Origin: a bacterium 1xD8-48
Lineage (GTDB): Bacteria; Bacillota; Clostridia; Lachnospirales; Lachnospiraceae
DNA length: 64,000 bases
Assembly: GCA_009917455.1 (NCBI GenBank)
Contig: QZDS01000014.1
Location: 53,046 to 117,045 of the forward strand
Direction: 5' to 3'
Both the position numbers and the translations under genes were made by a program. Below are positions 8,891 to 17,901 of the stretch, in pieces. Below the pieces are notes generated by a model. It saw nothing but the letters and a program-made list of their open reading frames with translations, did no database searches and had not been told where the DNA came from. Numbering within the stretch: position 1 is the stretch's first letter; every line of letters starts with the position of its first letter.

Positions 8891-10176
8891 ATTTTTTGCC
8901 AAAGGAAGAGCTGCCCCGCATCTGCGAACTGCCGGACCCTTTTTTAAAGCCGGACGGCAGCAGGGTAAAAACAGTTAAAGAGTGGGTGAGCCACAGGGAG
9001 TATTTAAAGGAAATGCTTGCCCACTATATGTATGGGCACATGCCCCCTGCCCCAGCCAACACCAGAGGAGAGCTTTTGTATTCCAGGAGAATTTACGGAG
9101 GAAAGGCTCTGGCGGAGACAGTCCGTATTACGTTTGGACCGGACGACGAGCCGGCGCATCAGGTGTCGATGCTTGTACATATAACCCGTCCCTCCTGCGA
9201 GGAAAAGGTGCCGGTAATTACCTGGAACCAGTTTAAGGGGCGTTACGGTTGCCCGGAGGAAGAAAAGCTGGTATGCGGGTACGGCTATGCCATCGCTGAA
9301 TTTGATAAGGAGGATTTGGCGGCGGATTCTGTAAAAGCAATGGAAGGCCCTCTTGCGAAAGCCTACCCCGAGTATGACTGGGGTGCTATCGCCATGTGGA
9401 GCTGGGGGCACAGCAGAATAATCGATTATCTGGCAAAGGCTGATTATGCGGATATGGACAGGCTTGTGGCTACAGGCCATTCCCGAGGGGGAAAGGTTGC
9501 CTTGTGTGCGGCGATTTACGACGAGAGGATAGCGGTGTGCGCCGCCAGCGGTTCAGGGTGCGGCGGAGCGGGATGCTTCCGTTATCTGGGCGGACGCCTT
9601 GGCGAGGGGACAGGCTGTTGCGAGAGTGCAGGCAGCATTGCCGACTTCTTCCCCTTCTGGTGGAATGACGAATTTGGGAAATACGGCCTGCGCCAGAGCG
9701 ACGTCACGCGAAAAACGATGAAAGAGACAGATATCTTTTCCATGATGAAATCCATTGATATGGAAAAGCTTGGCCGGGTAAAGGATGAGGAGCAGCTTCC
9801 CTTTGACCTTCATACAGTAAAGGCTTTGATTGCGCCGAGAGCCCTTCTTACCATGGACGGACTTGGAGATACCTGGGCAAATCCCTACGGAACCCAGATT
9901 ACGTGGATGGCAGCCGACGAGGTTTATCAGTTCCTTGGAGCCGACGGAAAAAACGCATTGCACATCAGGGAGGGCGGTCACGAATATAAAGGAAGCGACT
10001 GGCTTGTAGCGGCAGATTTCTGCAATATGGTGTTCTACGGGAAAAAACAAAACACCAGCCTGATTGCAACCTCCTATGAAAAGCCGGATGAGAGCAATCC
10101 CATGTCGGCAATGATGGCCGGAAAGATGGACTGGAGAAGCGACAGACTGCATTATAGCTGGCGAAGGCCAGAGTAA
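8887..10176 (+). CDS. CE15-like alpha/beta hydrolase (putative glucuronoyl esterase)
   Basis: The start is the ATG of an ATGA overlap with the permease gene, behind GGAGGTG. The 429-residue product is an alpha/beta hydrolase with nucleophile elbow GHSRGGK (Ser199) and a late histidine in GGHEYKG (His365). The nearby EYDWGAIAMWSWG segment resembles the substrate wall of carbohydrate esterase family 15. CE15 enzymes split the ester between 4-O-methylglucuronate and lignin alcohols or methyl groups. No signal peptide is seen, so it should act in the cytoplasm on imported oligosaccharide; that would suit a small ester such as methyl glucuronate. An acetyl-xylan-type esterase is the main alternative. 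Confidence 0.75.
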   Translation: MNFLPKEELPRICELPDPFLKPDGSRVKTVKEWVSHREYLKEMLAHYMYGHMPPAPANTRGELLYSRRIYGGKALAETVRITFGPDDEPAHQVSMLVHITRPSCEEKVPVITWNQFKGRYGCPEEEKLVCGYGYAIAEFDKEDLAADSVKAMEGPLAKAYPEYDWGAIAMWSWGHSRIIDYLAKADYADMDRLVATGHSRGGKVALCAAIYDERIAVCAASGSGCGGAGCFRYLGGRLGEGTGCCESAGSIADFFPFWWNDEFGKYGLRQSDVTRKTMKETDIFSMMKSIDMEKLGRVKDEEQLPFDLHTVKALIAPRALLTMDGLGDTWANPYGTQITWMAADEVYQFLGADGKNALHIREGGHEYKGSDWLVAADFCNMVFYGKKQNTSLIATSYEKPDESNPMSAMMAGKMDWRSDRLHYSWRRPE

Positions 10177-10193
10177 CGAAATGGTGGAAGAAC

Positions 10194-10214
10194 CGGCGCC
10201 CCAAAGGGGCGCCG
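10194..10214 (+). terminator. Perfect 9-bp GC hairpin after the importer/esterase operon
   Basis: CGGCGCCCC and GGGGCGCCG pair perfectly around an AAA loop, 18 bases after the esterase stop. The T-run is short (GATTTG), so it may be a weak terminator or a 3' stabiliser. Confidence 0.5.
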
Positions 10215-10253
10215 ATTTGTATGTAAACAGGAGGTATCCTGTTATGGTTAGTC

Positions 10254-10295
10254 GAAGCCGGTCGGCACCGCCTTTCAGCACCGGCGGCTTCTTTT
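10254..10295 (+). terminator. Second hairpin with T-rich tail
   Basis: GAAGCC at 10254-10259 pairs with GGCTTC at 10286-10291 (with an alternative GCCGGT/ACCGGC pairing), followed by TTTT. It is probably the true transcription end of the importer operon. Confidence 0.45.
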
Positions 10296-10491
10296 ATTCC
10301 GTAAACCCCTCTGCAAAGAGCGGGCGTTTGGTTGAAAGCGGCTCGCATCTTGAGCCGTTTGCTATAATAATACTCTACTATATATTTGTGTCTAAATTGT
10401 TGCTGAAATAGAAATAAAATCTTAAATATCAATTAAAATTGCATTTTTTTCTTAATTTGCCTTTTTGTGGAAAGGAGGCATCACAAATAAT
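10296..10491. other. Intergenic AT-rich stretch, no gene seen
   Basis: Between the operon end and the next promoter there is AT-rich DNA with scattered TATAAT-like words but no well-spaced -35/-10 pair, no plausible small gene and no RNA gene. A free AAAGGAGG near 10471 has no start codon after it. Confidence 0.5.
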
Positions 10492-10520
10492 TTGCAAAAA
10501 TTCCCGCAATCCGGTAATAT
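10492..10520 (+). promoter_or_regulatory. Putative sigma-A promoter of the nim-GNAT gene
   Basis: TTGCAA and TAATAT are separated by exactly 17 bases. The predicted start of transcription falls just before the hairpin at 10533. Confidence 0.5.
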
Positions 10521-10532
10521 TTGTATAGGAAA

Positions 10533-10553
10533 GCTCAGCCGGCATGGCTGAGC
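10533..10553 (+). promoter_or_regulatory. Perfect 8-bp hairpin at the 5' end of the nim-GNAT mRNA
   Basis: GCTCAGCC and GGCTGAGC pair around GGCAT, starting a few bases after the predicted transcription start. There is no T-run, so it is more likely a 5' stabiliser or operator than a terminator. Confidence 0.5.
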
Positions 10554-10583
10554 CACAAAAGCAGCGCGGAAACGAGGAGAAGT

Positions 10584-11606
10584 ATGAGAAGGAAAGACAG
10601 GGAAATCAGGGAGTTTGAGGAAATCGTCAAAGTGATGGAAAGATGCGAGATATGCAGGCTGGCTTTTCATGACGGCGAATATCCGTATATTGTGCCGCTT
10701 AATTTCGGAATGCGGACAGAAAACGGAAAAATTACGCTTTATTTCCACAGCGCGCCGGAAGGAAAAAAATACGGTCTTATAGCTGCAAACAGCAAAGTCT
10801 GCTTTGAGATGGACTGTTCCGCAAGGCTGGCGCTTCTTTTGGAAGAGGGGAACTGCACGATGGAGTATGAAAGCGTGATTGGGCAGGGCATTGTGGCGCT
10901 TTTGCCGGATAATGAAAAGGAGGAGGCGCTGAACCTTCTGATGAGCCATTACCGCAGGGCGGATTTTCCCTACAATAAGGCGATTATCCCGCGAACCGCA
11001 GTGTTTAAGCTGACTGTGGAATCCTGCACGGGGAAAAGGCGCATGGTCAGAAGCACCGGAAAGAGCGGCAAAAGCGGGCTGCGGCTCGTGCATCCATCCA
11101 TGGACTATGGGGAGGCGATTATGGCTTACCGGCAGGAATTTCTCGATAACGACCCTGAGGAAAACATGGGCGGCACGGGAAGCCTCAGGGACTGCGTAAG
11201 CGCGGAGGAATGGATAAAGGATGTGGATGCCATGCGGAACCGTTCGACCTGTCCGGCGTCTTTGGTAGACTCGGATATCTTTCTTGCCGTCCGGGAAGCG
11301 GACAATAAAATCGTGGGGGTGATAGAGTTTCGCCATCATATCAATCATCCGGTTTTAAGCCTGTGGGGAGGGCATATTGGGTATTGCGTAAGGCCCACGG
11401 AGAGAAAAAAAGGGTACGCAAAGGAAATGCTGCGGCAGGTACTTTTTCTGTGTAAGGCATACGGACAGGACAGAGTACTGATTACCTGCGACGAAGACAA
11501 TTTTGCAAGCGAAAGGACAATCCTATCCGGCGGCGGAATCTATCAGCAGAGCGTCTGGTCGGAGGAATTACAGGCAAATATGAAGCGGTTCTGGATAACA
11601 CTGTAA
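10584..11606 (+). CDS. NimA-like flavin-nucleotide-binding domain fused to a GNAT acetyltransferase
   Basis: The ATG at 10584 is chosen over upstream codons because GAGGAGA precedes it by a few bases. Residues 1-155 look like the pyridoxamine-phosphate-oxidase/NimA split barrel (MRRKDREI start, CEICRLAF, PYIVPLNFG, FHSAPEGKK). Residues about 165-340 look like a GNAT acetyltransferase (HIGYCVRPTERKKGYAKEML acetyl-CoA loop, ITCDEDNFAS). NimA-type proteins bind flavin and can reduce nitroimidazoles; GNATs acetylate amines. Both are usually separate genes of about 150-180 residues. The physiological substrate of either half is unknown. Confidence 0.8.
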   Translation: MRRKDREIREFEEIVKVMERCEICRLAFHDGEYPYIVPLNFGMRTENGKITLYFHSAPEGKKYGLIAANSKVCFEMDCSARLALLLEEGNCTMEYESVIGQGIVALLPDNEKEEALNLLMSHYRRADFPYNKAIIPRTAVFKLTVESCTGKRRMVRSTGKSGKSGLRLVHPSMDYGEAIMAYRQEFLDNDPEENMGGTGSLRDCVSAEEWIKDVDAMRNRSTCPASLVDSDIFLAVREADNKIVGVIEFRHHINHPVLSLWGGHIGYCVRPTERKKGYAKEMLRQVLFLCKAYGQDRVLITCDEDNFASERTILSGGGIYQQSVWSEELQANMKRFWITL

Positions 11607-11629
11607 AACTAAAAATAAGGAGAATGAGA

Positions 11630-13846
11630 ATGGAAAAAGAGAAATTAAAAGCATTACTGGACGACATGTCCCTTAAGGAAAAGGCAGACCAGATGCTGCA
11701 GCTTATGGGTGCATTTTATCAGGAGGACATGGAAGGGATTTTAACCGGCCCGGCAAGAGACATGGGAGTGGGGGAGGAGGACATACAGCTTGCGGGCTCT
11801 ATCCTTGGAACCTATGGCGCAGGGAAGCTGAAAAAGCTGCAGAAGGAATATATGGAAAAGCAGCCCCATCATATTCCCATGCTGTTTATGATGGATGTGA
11901 TTCACGGAATGAAAACCGTTTTCCCTATGCCCCTTGCCCAGGGAGCGGCTTTCGACCCGGAGCTGTCGGAAAAATGCGCTGCGGCCGCGGCAAAGGAAGC
12001 GGCGGTCAGCGGACTGCATGTGACCTTTTCGCCTATGGTGGATTTGGTGCGCGACGCCAGATGGGGGCGCGTCATGGAGTCCACCGGAGAGGATCCTTAT
12101 TTAAACAGCAGGCTTGCGCAGGCGCAGGTAAAAGGATTTCAGGGGGAGGATATGGGCGCGCCCTACAAGGTATGCTCCTGTATCAAACATTTTGCGGCCT
12201 ACGGCGGCGCTCAGGCGGGGCGGGATTACAATACGGTGGAGCTTTGCGAGCATACGCTCCGGGATTTTTATCTGCCCTCTTATAAAGCGGGAATTGATGC
12301 GGGAGCAGGCATGGTAATGACTTCCTTCAACACCATAAACGGGATTCCCGCAAGCACCAACAAATGGCTTATGAGGGATGTCCTCCGGAAGGAAATGGGA
12401 TTTGACGGCGTGCTGATTTCCGATTTTTCCGCCATTCTGGAAACCGTTGCCCACGGACACAGCAAGGACGAGGCGGATGCGGCAAGAAAGGCTTTGGAGG
12501 CCGGGGTGGACATTGATATGATGACCAGCGTATATTCCGCAAATCTCTGTAAGCTTGTGGAGGAGGGCGTTGTGGACGAGGCTCTTATCGACGAGGGCGT
12601 GATGAGAATCCTGGAGCTGAAAAACAGACTGGGGCTTTTTGAAAATCCCTACAAGGATGCGGACGAGGAGGAAGAAAAGACGGTGATTTTGTGTAAGGAG
12701 CACAGAAACCTGGCAAGGGAAGCGGCAGGCAAGTCCTTTGTGCTTCTGAAAAACGAGGGGCTTTTACCGGTGACTTTGGGCAAAAAGACGGCTTTCATCG
12801 GCCCTTACACAGATAATAAGGAAATTATCAGCAGCTGGGCAATCCTGGGAGACGTGGCAAGCTGCGTGACGATAAAGGAAGCAGCGGAAAAAGTATTCGA
12901 CCCGGGCCTGACAACCTTCCATTCCGGCAGCCCTGTTCTAAGCGAAAGGGAGCTGAAAGGACTGGTAGGATTCGGCCCCGGAAAGCCTGTGAGCGTATCG
13001 GAGGAGGAACAGGAAAAGCTGTTGCAGGAGGCGGTGGAGGCCGCAAAAGAAGCGGACCTTGTGATTATGCCCTTAGGCGAGCATTATCTGCAAAGCGGGG
13101 AGGCCACCAGCCGCGGAATGATTGACCTTCCCGAAGCCCAGGTAAGGCTTTTGCGGGAAGTGGCAAAAGTAAATGAAAATATTGCGGTGGTGCTTTTTAC
13201 GGGCAGGCCGCTGGATTTGCGGGAGGTAAGCCGTATCGCCAGGTCGGTGCTTGTGGTATGGCTGCCCGGCACGGAAGGCGGGGCGGCAGTGGTGGACGCG
13301 CTGACCGGGAAGGTGAATCCTTCAGGAAAGCTTCCCATGAGCTTCCCTTACTGCATAGGCCAGATTCCGGTGCATTATAATGCGTATTCCACAGGAAGGC
13401 CGGACAATGTGGGCGAAGTGCGGTTCCGCTCCAAATACATAGATATTCCAAACGAGCCGTTGTATCCTTTCGGCTACGGCTTAAGCTACACGAAGTTTGA
13501 AATCTCGCCGGTAAAGCTAAGCGGCGGGGTGGTGACGGATGAAAAAGCGGTTACGGCAGGCGTGACGGTGAAAAATACGGGAGAAAGAGCGGGAACAGAA
13601 GTGGTTCAGCTTTATCTGCAGGATATTGCTGCCAGCGTGGTGCGCCCTGTGAGGGAGCTGAAAGGCTTTGTGAAAGTGGAGCTGGAGGCAGGAGAGGAGA
13701 AGGAAATCACCTTTGTAATCGACGAGCCTATGCTGCGGTTCCTCCGCGCCGACGGTACTGTGGGAAGCGAGGAGGGGGAATTCAACCTCTTTATCGGAAA
13801 CAGCAGCGATACGGAAAACCGGGCAAAATTCAGATATGAGGCCTGA
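11630..13846 (+). CDS. Glycoside hydrolase family 3 beta-glucosidase/beta-xylosidase
   Basis: The second ATG (11630) is preferred: AAGGAGA abuts the first ATG (11624) with no spacing but lies 6 bases from the second. The 738-residue protein has the GH3 TIM barrel (RWGRVMESTGEDP, KHFAAYG, nucleophile Asp265 in LISDFSA), the alpha/beta sandwich (SFVLLKNEGLLP) and a C-terminal FnIII-like domain (YPFGYGLSYT). There is no signal peptide, so it acts on imported oligosaccharides. It follows the importer/esterase operon on the same strand. GH3 enzymes with this layout release terminal glucose or xylose; sequence alone does not decide which. Confidence 0.9.
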   Translation: MEKEKLKALLDDMSLKEKADQMLQLMGAFYQEDMEGILTGPARDMGVGEEDIQLAGSILGTYGAGKLKKLQKEYMEKQPHHIPMLFMMDVIHGMKTVFPMPLAQGAAFDPELSEKCAAAAAKEAAVSGLHVTFSPMVDLVRDARWGRVMESTGEDPYLNSRLAQAQVKGFQGEDMGAPYKVCSCIKHFAAYGGAQAGRDYNTVELCEHTLRDFYLPSYKAGIDAGAGMVMTSFNTINGIPASTNKWLMRDVLRKEMGFDGVLISDFSAILETVAHGHSKDEADAARKALEAGVDIDMMTSVYSANLCKLVEEGVVDEALIDEGVMRILELKNRLGLFENPYKDADEEEEKTVILCKEHRNLAREAAGKSFVLLKNEGLLPVTLGKKTAFIGPYTDNKEIISSWAILGDVASCVTIKEAAEKVFDPGLTTFHSGSPVLSERELKGLVGFGPGKPVSVSEEEQEKLLQEAVEAAKEADLVIMPLGEHYLQSGEATSRGMIDLPEAQVRLLREVAKVNENIAVVLFTGRPLDLREVSRIARSVLVVWLPGTEGGAAVVDALTGKVNPSGKLPMSFPYCIGQIPVHYNAYSTGRPDNVGEVRFRSKYIDIPNEPLYPFGYGLSYTKFEISPVKLSGGVVTDEKAVTAGVTVKNTGERAGTEVVQLYLQDIAASVVRPVRELKGFVKVELEAGEEKEITFVIDEPMLRFLRADGTVGSEEGEFNLFIGNSSDTENRAKFRYEA

Positions 13847-13917
13847 CTGCCGCAGGCGTCACAAAAAAGCAGGAAAGCAAACGCCGCCGTGCTTTGCCGG
13901 CCGGCTTATTGTAAATG

Positions 13918-13961
13918 AAAAACGTCTGCGGGGGGATAAAATGCCGCCCGCAGACGTTTTT
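13918..13961. terminator. Strong bidirectional terminator
   Basis: Perfect 15-base arms (AAAAACGTCTGCGGG and its complement) flank a 14-base loop, with further Ts after. It separates the convergent GH3 and AraC genes and has A- and T-runs for both strands. Confidence 0.9.
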
Positions 13962-13992
13962 TTAAAACCGCAGCCGCAAAGCAGGGCAACGG

Positions 13993-15237
13993 TCAGATAT
14001 TTTTAGCTTTTTCCCTAATGGAATCCCGGTATTCCTTGGGAGTTGTCCCGATATACTTTTTAAAGGTCTTGGTGAAATAATTTACGTCGGGAATCCCGCA
14101 GTACTGGGCGATGGCCTGAATCTGCATGGAAGTAGTGTTCAAAAGGGAAACGGCGTGCTTAATCCGCTTTCCGTTCACGTATTCCGTGAGGGTGCTCCCG
14201 GTCTCTTTTTTAAACAATGTGGACAGGTAACTGGAATTTACATTCAGAAGCCTTGCCTGGCTGTTGAGGCTTAAATCAGCAGTCAAATCCGAGTCAATCT
14301 GGGTTAACACCTTCTGAATCAGCAGGGAATACCCTTTCATGGAGTGGTTCTGCACCAGAAGGCAGTAATTATGTATCATATCCCGGCTTAAGGTGTCCAC
14401 TGCCTTCGGGGAAACGCAAAGCTCTATTTTTTTGGCATACTTCGTTGATATCCTGTCAATATAAAGCGGATGGACAGCCGCTGATTCCGCCGCCTTCCGA
14501 AGCAGCGTGTTTAAGACGATAGTGTAGTTTTTCTTATCGCGCAGGGAATCGGTAAGGCGCTGTTCCATCTGGCGGGAACTGAACGCGTTAAGGAAAACGT
14601 CCGCCTTGTGGATTTGTCCCGAGGCGACCGCCTTTATGAGCTCGTTTTCATCGGCATAGCGCTTCTCAAGCACTTTCATGGATAAAAAGGGCTCGGCCGG
14701 CTTCTGGACATGCAGCTCCGCGTTTGCCAGCTCATATTTACTTACAGTGATATCCGCAATATCCTGGAGGGAAAAGTTGTCCTCGCTTTTCCACAGGGTT
14801 GTCCCTAAAGTGTATAAAATGGTAAAAAGCGTGCTTTCATCCCGCAGGAGAGGCACTTCCTGATAATATTTTTCTAATTGCAGGATTGTTTCGGGAGGAT
14901 AGGAAAACCTGCCGAAGGTTTTCAGAAGAATATCCGGCGTGATAACGGTCAGGGTATAGGGACCAATGATTGCAAAAAGGTTTTCCACATCCGGAATCCG
15001 GAAAAAGATATAGTAACACAAAGCAAAATCCTCAACCCGATAAATCGTGTTAGGATGGCATACTTCCTCAAGTCTTTCAAAAATTTCAGGATATTTAAAA
15101 TCCGGTAAAAGCAACTGGCGAAGTCCGAAATCAAAAGGAGCGACAGGCATTGTCAGAGGACTTTCGACCGTAACAAATGACAAATGGAAATTGCCTAAAA
15201 GTGTTTTTACAAAATTAATCTCTGTTTCATATTTCAT
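13993..15237 (-). CDS. AraC-family transcriptional regulator
   Basis: The start at 15237 (MKYETEINF) is preferred because AAGGGTG lies 6 bases upstream; an in-frame start at 15279 has no such site. The 414-residue protein has no membrane helix. Its N-terminal about 300 residues are a sensing/dimerisation region, and the C-terminal 100 residues form the double HTH (ARLLNVNSSYLSTLFKKETG; DVNYFTKTFKKYIG). It is divergent from the GH2 gene and convergent with GH3, and probably controls the GH2/transporter run through the direct repeats in the shared intergenic region. The effector is unknown. Confidence 0.88.
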   Translation of the reverse strand: MKYETEINFVKTLLGNFHLSFVTVESPLTMPVAPFDFGLRQLLLPDFKYPEIFERLEEVCHPNTIYRVEDFALCYYIFFRIPDVENLFAIIGPYTLTVITPDILLKTFGRFSYPPETILQLEKYYQEVPLLRDESTLFTILYTLGTTLWKSEDNFSLQDIADITVSKYELANAELHVQKPAEPFLSMKVLEKRYADENELIKAVASGQIHKADVFLNAFSSRQMEQRLTDSLRDKKNYTIVLNTLLRKAAESAAVHPLYIDRISTKYAKKIELCVSPKAVDTLSRDMIHNYCLLVQNHSMKGYSLLIQKVLTQIDSDLTADLSLNSQARLLNVNSSYLSTLFKKETGSTLTEYVNGKRIKHAVSLLNTTSMQIQAIAQYCGIPDVNYFTKTFKKYIGTTPKEYRDSIREKAKNI

Positions 15238-15298
15238 AAAATTCACCCTTATTATTTTGTTATTTCTATTTTGGTACATAATGCGTAAAAAATCAAGG

Positions 15299-15331
15299 AA
15301 TCCTAAAAATAGTTATATAAATCCTAAAAAT
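15299..15331. promoter_or_regulatory. Two 12-bp direct repeats, 21 bp apart: candidate AraC-type operator
   Basis: AATCCTAAAAAT occurs at 15299-15310 and again at 15320-15331, a period of two helical turns. AraC-family proteins, with two HTH motifs, bind direct half-sites at this spacing. The repeats sit between the divergent AraC and GH2 genes. Confidence 0.6.
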
Positions 15332-15454
15332 CATCACTATAAAAGGGTGTACAAACAAATTATAATATTTAAATAAAAAATGTAAAATTTAACATAAAAT
15401 TAATATGGCTGATTTGTTAAGAATAAACAAAAATTAGTAAAAATCAATTAATGA

Positions 15455-15492
15455 CCGGCATGTTTGACAGAATAAAATGGCAAATATGCCGG
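15455..15492. promoter_or_regulatory. 12-bp inverted repeat in the GH2 upstream region
   Basis: CCGGCATGTTTG and CAAATATGCCGG (11 of 12 paired) enclose a 14-base AT-rich loop, about 115 bases before the GH2 start. It may be a second operator or an mRNA leader hairpin. The rest of the stretch from 15332 to 15590 is AT-rich, with a TATAAT at 15361 but no convincing -35. Confidence 0.45.
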
Positions 15493-15606
15493 ATGTTATG
15501 GAAGCAGTAAGACCTGCAGCAGGCGGAAAGCCTATATTTCAGGCGGATTTCGGTCCGGAAAGGTGTACCCGCCGGGTGCGGCAGCAAAAATAAGGAGGAA
15601 AGAACA

Positions 15607-17874
15607 ATGCGGAATTTAATTAACCTGAACAGGGACTGGCGCTTCATAAAAGAGGATGCCGGATTGCCGGAGCATCTGCCGGAAAATTGGGAAAAGGTTG
15701 ACCTTCCCCACAGCTGGAACGCCATTGACGGCCAGGACGGGAACGGAAGCTATGCCCGGCTGAAATGCTGGTATGCCAGGAGCTTTGAGACGCCCGTACA
15801 GCCTCTTGGCGGTGGAAGGGTTTACGTGGAGGTTCTGGCTGCCGGGCAGCAGGCTTCCGTTTATGTAAACGGCCAGGAAGCGGTTTACCATGAAGGCGGA
15901 TATTCCGCATTCAGGGCGGACGTTACCGATTTGTGCAAAAAGGAGGGAGAAAACCTTCTGGTGATTGCGTGCAGCAATGAGAATAAAAGCAATGTGTATC
16001 CTCAGGCGGCGGATTTTACGTTCTACGGCGGACTGTACAGAGGCGTAAATCTTATCTGTGTGCCGGATGTTCATTTTGATTTGGATTATTACGGCGGCCC
16101 CGGACTGCAGGTTACTCCGAAGCCAAGCGTAGGCGGCGGGGCTGTTTTTGAGTGCGCCTCATGGGTGGCAAACCCGGACGAGAACTTTACGGTAATGTAT
16201 TCCGTAAAGGATGCCGACGGAAGGGAAGTTGCAGCCGCAGTACGTCCGGCGGACGATACAAAGGTGACGCTTTATGTGCCGGACGCGGTAAGGTGGGGGA
16301 TTGATAATCCCTATCTTTACACGGTTACGGCGACCCTCCAGCGCCGCAACGAAGCCTATGACGAGGTCAGCGCAAGAGTGGGCGTAAGAAGCTTCTCCTG
16401 CGACCCGGAAAAGGGCTTTATTATCAACGGTATCAAGACTCCGCTGCGCGGCGTGAGCCGTCACCAGGACAGGATGTACAAGGGCAACGCCCTCACGAAG
16501 GAAGACCATTATGAGGATGCGATGCTTATCAAAGAACTGGGCGCAAACACGATTCGTCTGGCCCATTATCAGCATTCACAGGACTTTTACGACGCCTGCG
16601 ACGAGCTGGGATTTATTATCTGGGCGGAGATTCCCTTTATCAGCGTGATGAGCCCCGACCCTGCGGCGCACCAGAACTGTATCAGTCAGTTAAAGGAGCT
16701 GATTATCCAGAACTATAACCATCCCTCTATCTGTTTCTGGGGAATCTCCAACGAAATTCTTATTGGCGGCATTTCCGAAAAACTGGTGGAAAACCATAAA
16801 GAATTAAACGCGCTCTGCAAGGAGCTTGACAATACAAGGCTTACCACGATTGCCCATGTGTCTATGACGCCTGTTGACAGCCCCATGCACGGCATCACCG
16901 ACGTGGAAAGCTATAATCATTATTTTGGCTGGTACGGCGGAAAGATGGAGGACAACGGCCCCTGGCTTGACAACTTCCATAAGGTTCATCCGGAAATCTG
17001 CCTTGGCATGTCCGAATACGGATGCGAGGGCATCGTCACCTATCACGGCCCCAATCCTGCCTGCAAGGACTACAGCGAGGAGTATCAGGCGCTGTACCAT
17101 GAGCATCTGGCCAAGGTCTTTGACGACCGTCCGTGGATGTGGTCTACCCATGTGTGGAACATGTTTGATTTCGGCTGCGCGGCCCGCGACGAAGGCGGCG
17201 TGAGAGGCAGAAATAATAAGGGCCTTATGACCATAGACCGTAAAACCAAAAAAGACAGCTACTTTGTATATCAGGCTTACTGGAGCAGGAAGCCCATGAT
17301 TCACGTGGCAGGCAGACGCTATGCCCGGCGTGCCGGTGAAACTACCGAAATCAGAGTGTATTCCAACCAGCCCGAGGTGGCTTTATACCTGAACGGGAGA
17401 CTGGTGGAAGAAAAATCAGCGGACAGAGTATTCGTGTTCACCGTGGCATTGCATGAAGGATTTAACGTTATTACAGCCAGGGCCGGCGATTTGCGGGACA
17501 GCATAACATTGGAAAAAGTGGAAAAAGAACCCACCATTTATGTGCTGCCCGAAGTGAATGAAAGAGCCGAAGGCGTGGCAAACTGGTTTAAGCTGGCAGG
17601 CGATTTGGATTTGCAGGCTCCCATGCAGTTCCCCGAGGGGAAATACAGCATAAGGGATACGGCGGAGGAAATTTCCAAATGTCCCGAAGCGATGGACATT
17701 CTTACAAATGCAATGAAGCTTACCTTAAATATGAAAGTTGCCCCGGGCGAAGGCATGTGGGATATGATGAAGAGCATGACCCTTGAGAAAGCCTTTGCAA
17801 TGGCCGGCAACATGGTGCCCGAGGGCTTTGCCGAGAGTATCAATGCAAAATTAACGGAAATTGACAAGCTATAA
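15607..17874 (+). CDS. Glycoside hydrolase family 2 enzyme (beta-galactosidase-like)
   Basis: A 755-residue protein behind AAGGAGGAAAG. It shows the GH2 order: jelly-roll sugar-binding domain (WEKVDLPHSWN, YVEVLAAGQQASVYVNG), immunoglobulin-like domain, and TIM barrel with acid/base Glu383 (ISNE) and nucleophile Glu470 (MSEYG). After the barrel a beta domain (MIHVAGRRYARRAGE) leads to an unusual helical tail of about 110 residues (MKLTLNMKVAP, MWDMMKSM). No signal peptide, so it is cytoplasmic. It leads a same-strand run with a GPH symporter, HAD protein, GH3 and second symporter. GH2 specificity (galactoside, glucuronide or other) is open. Confidence 0.88.
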   Translation: MRNLINLNRDWRFIKEDAGLPEHLPENWEKVDLPHSWNAIDGQDGNGSYARLKCWYARSFETPVQPLGGGRVYVEVLAAGQQASVYVNGQEAVYHEGGYSAFRADVTDLCKKEGENLLVIACSNENKSNVYPQAADFTFYGGLYRGVNLICVPDVHFDLDYYGGPGLQVTPKPSVGGGAVFECASWVANPDENFTVMYSVKDADGREVAAAVRPADDTKVTLYVPDAVRWGIDNPYLYTVTATLQRRNEAYDEVSARVGVRSFSCDPEKGFIINGIKTPLRGVSRHQDRMYKGNALTKEDHYEDAMLIKELGANTIRLAHYQHSQDFYDACDELGFIIWAEIPFISVMSPDPAAHQNCISQLKELIIQNYNHPSICFWGISNEILIGGISEKLVENHKELNALCKELDNTRLTTIAHVSMTPVDSPMHGITDVESYNHYFGWYGGKMEDNGPWLDNFHKVHPEICLGMSEYGCEGIVTYHGPNPACKDYSEEYQALYHEHLAKVFDDRPWMWSTHVWNMFDFGCAARDEGGVRGRNNKGLMTIDRKTKKDSYFVYQAYWSRKPMIHVAGRRYARRAGETTEIRVYSNQPEVALYLNGRLVEEKSADRVFVFTVALHEGFNVITARAGDLRDSITLEKVEKEPTIYVLPEVNERAEGVANWFKLAGDLDLQAPMQFPEGKYSIRDTAEEISKCPEAMDILTNAMKLTLNMKVAPGEGMWDMMKSMTLEKAFAMAGNMVPEGFAESINAKLTEIDKL

Positions 17875-17901
17875 ATCCTGACGGTTTTTCCTGCGGGCGC
17901 T

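Noticed and set aside
9553..11348. Long reverse-strand ORFs opposite the esterase and nim-GNAT genes
   Set aside because: No ribosome sites and no protein-like domains; they are shadows of well-supported plus-strand genes.
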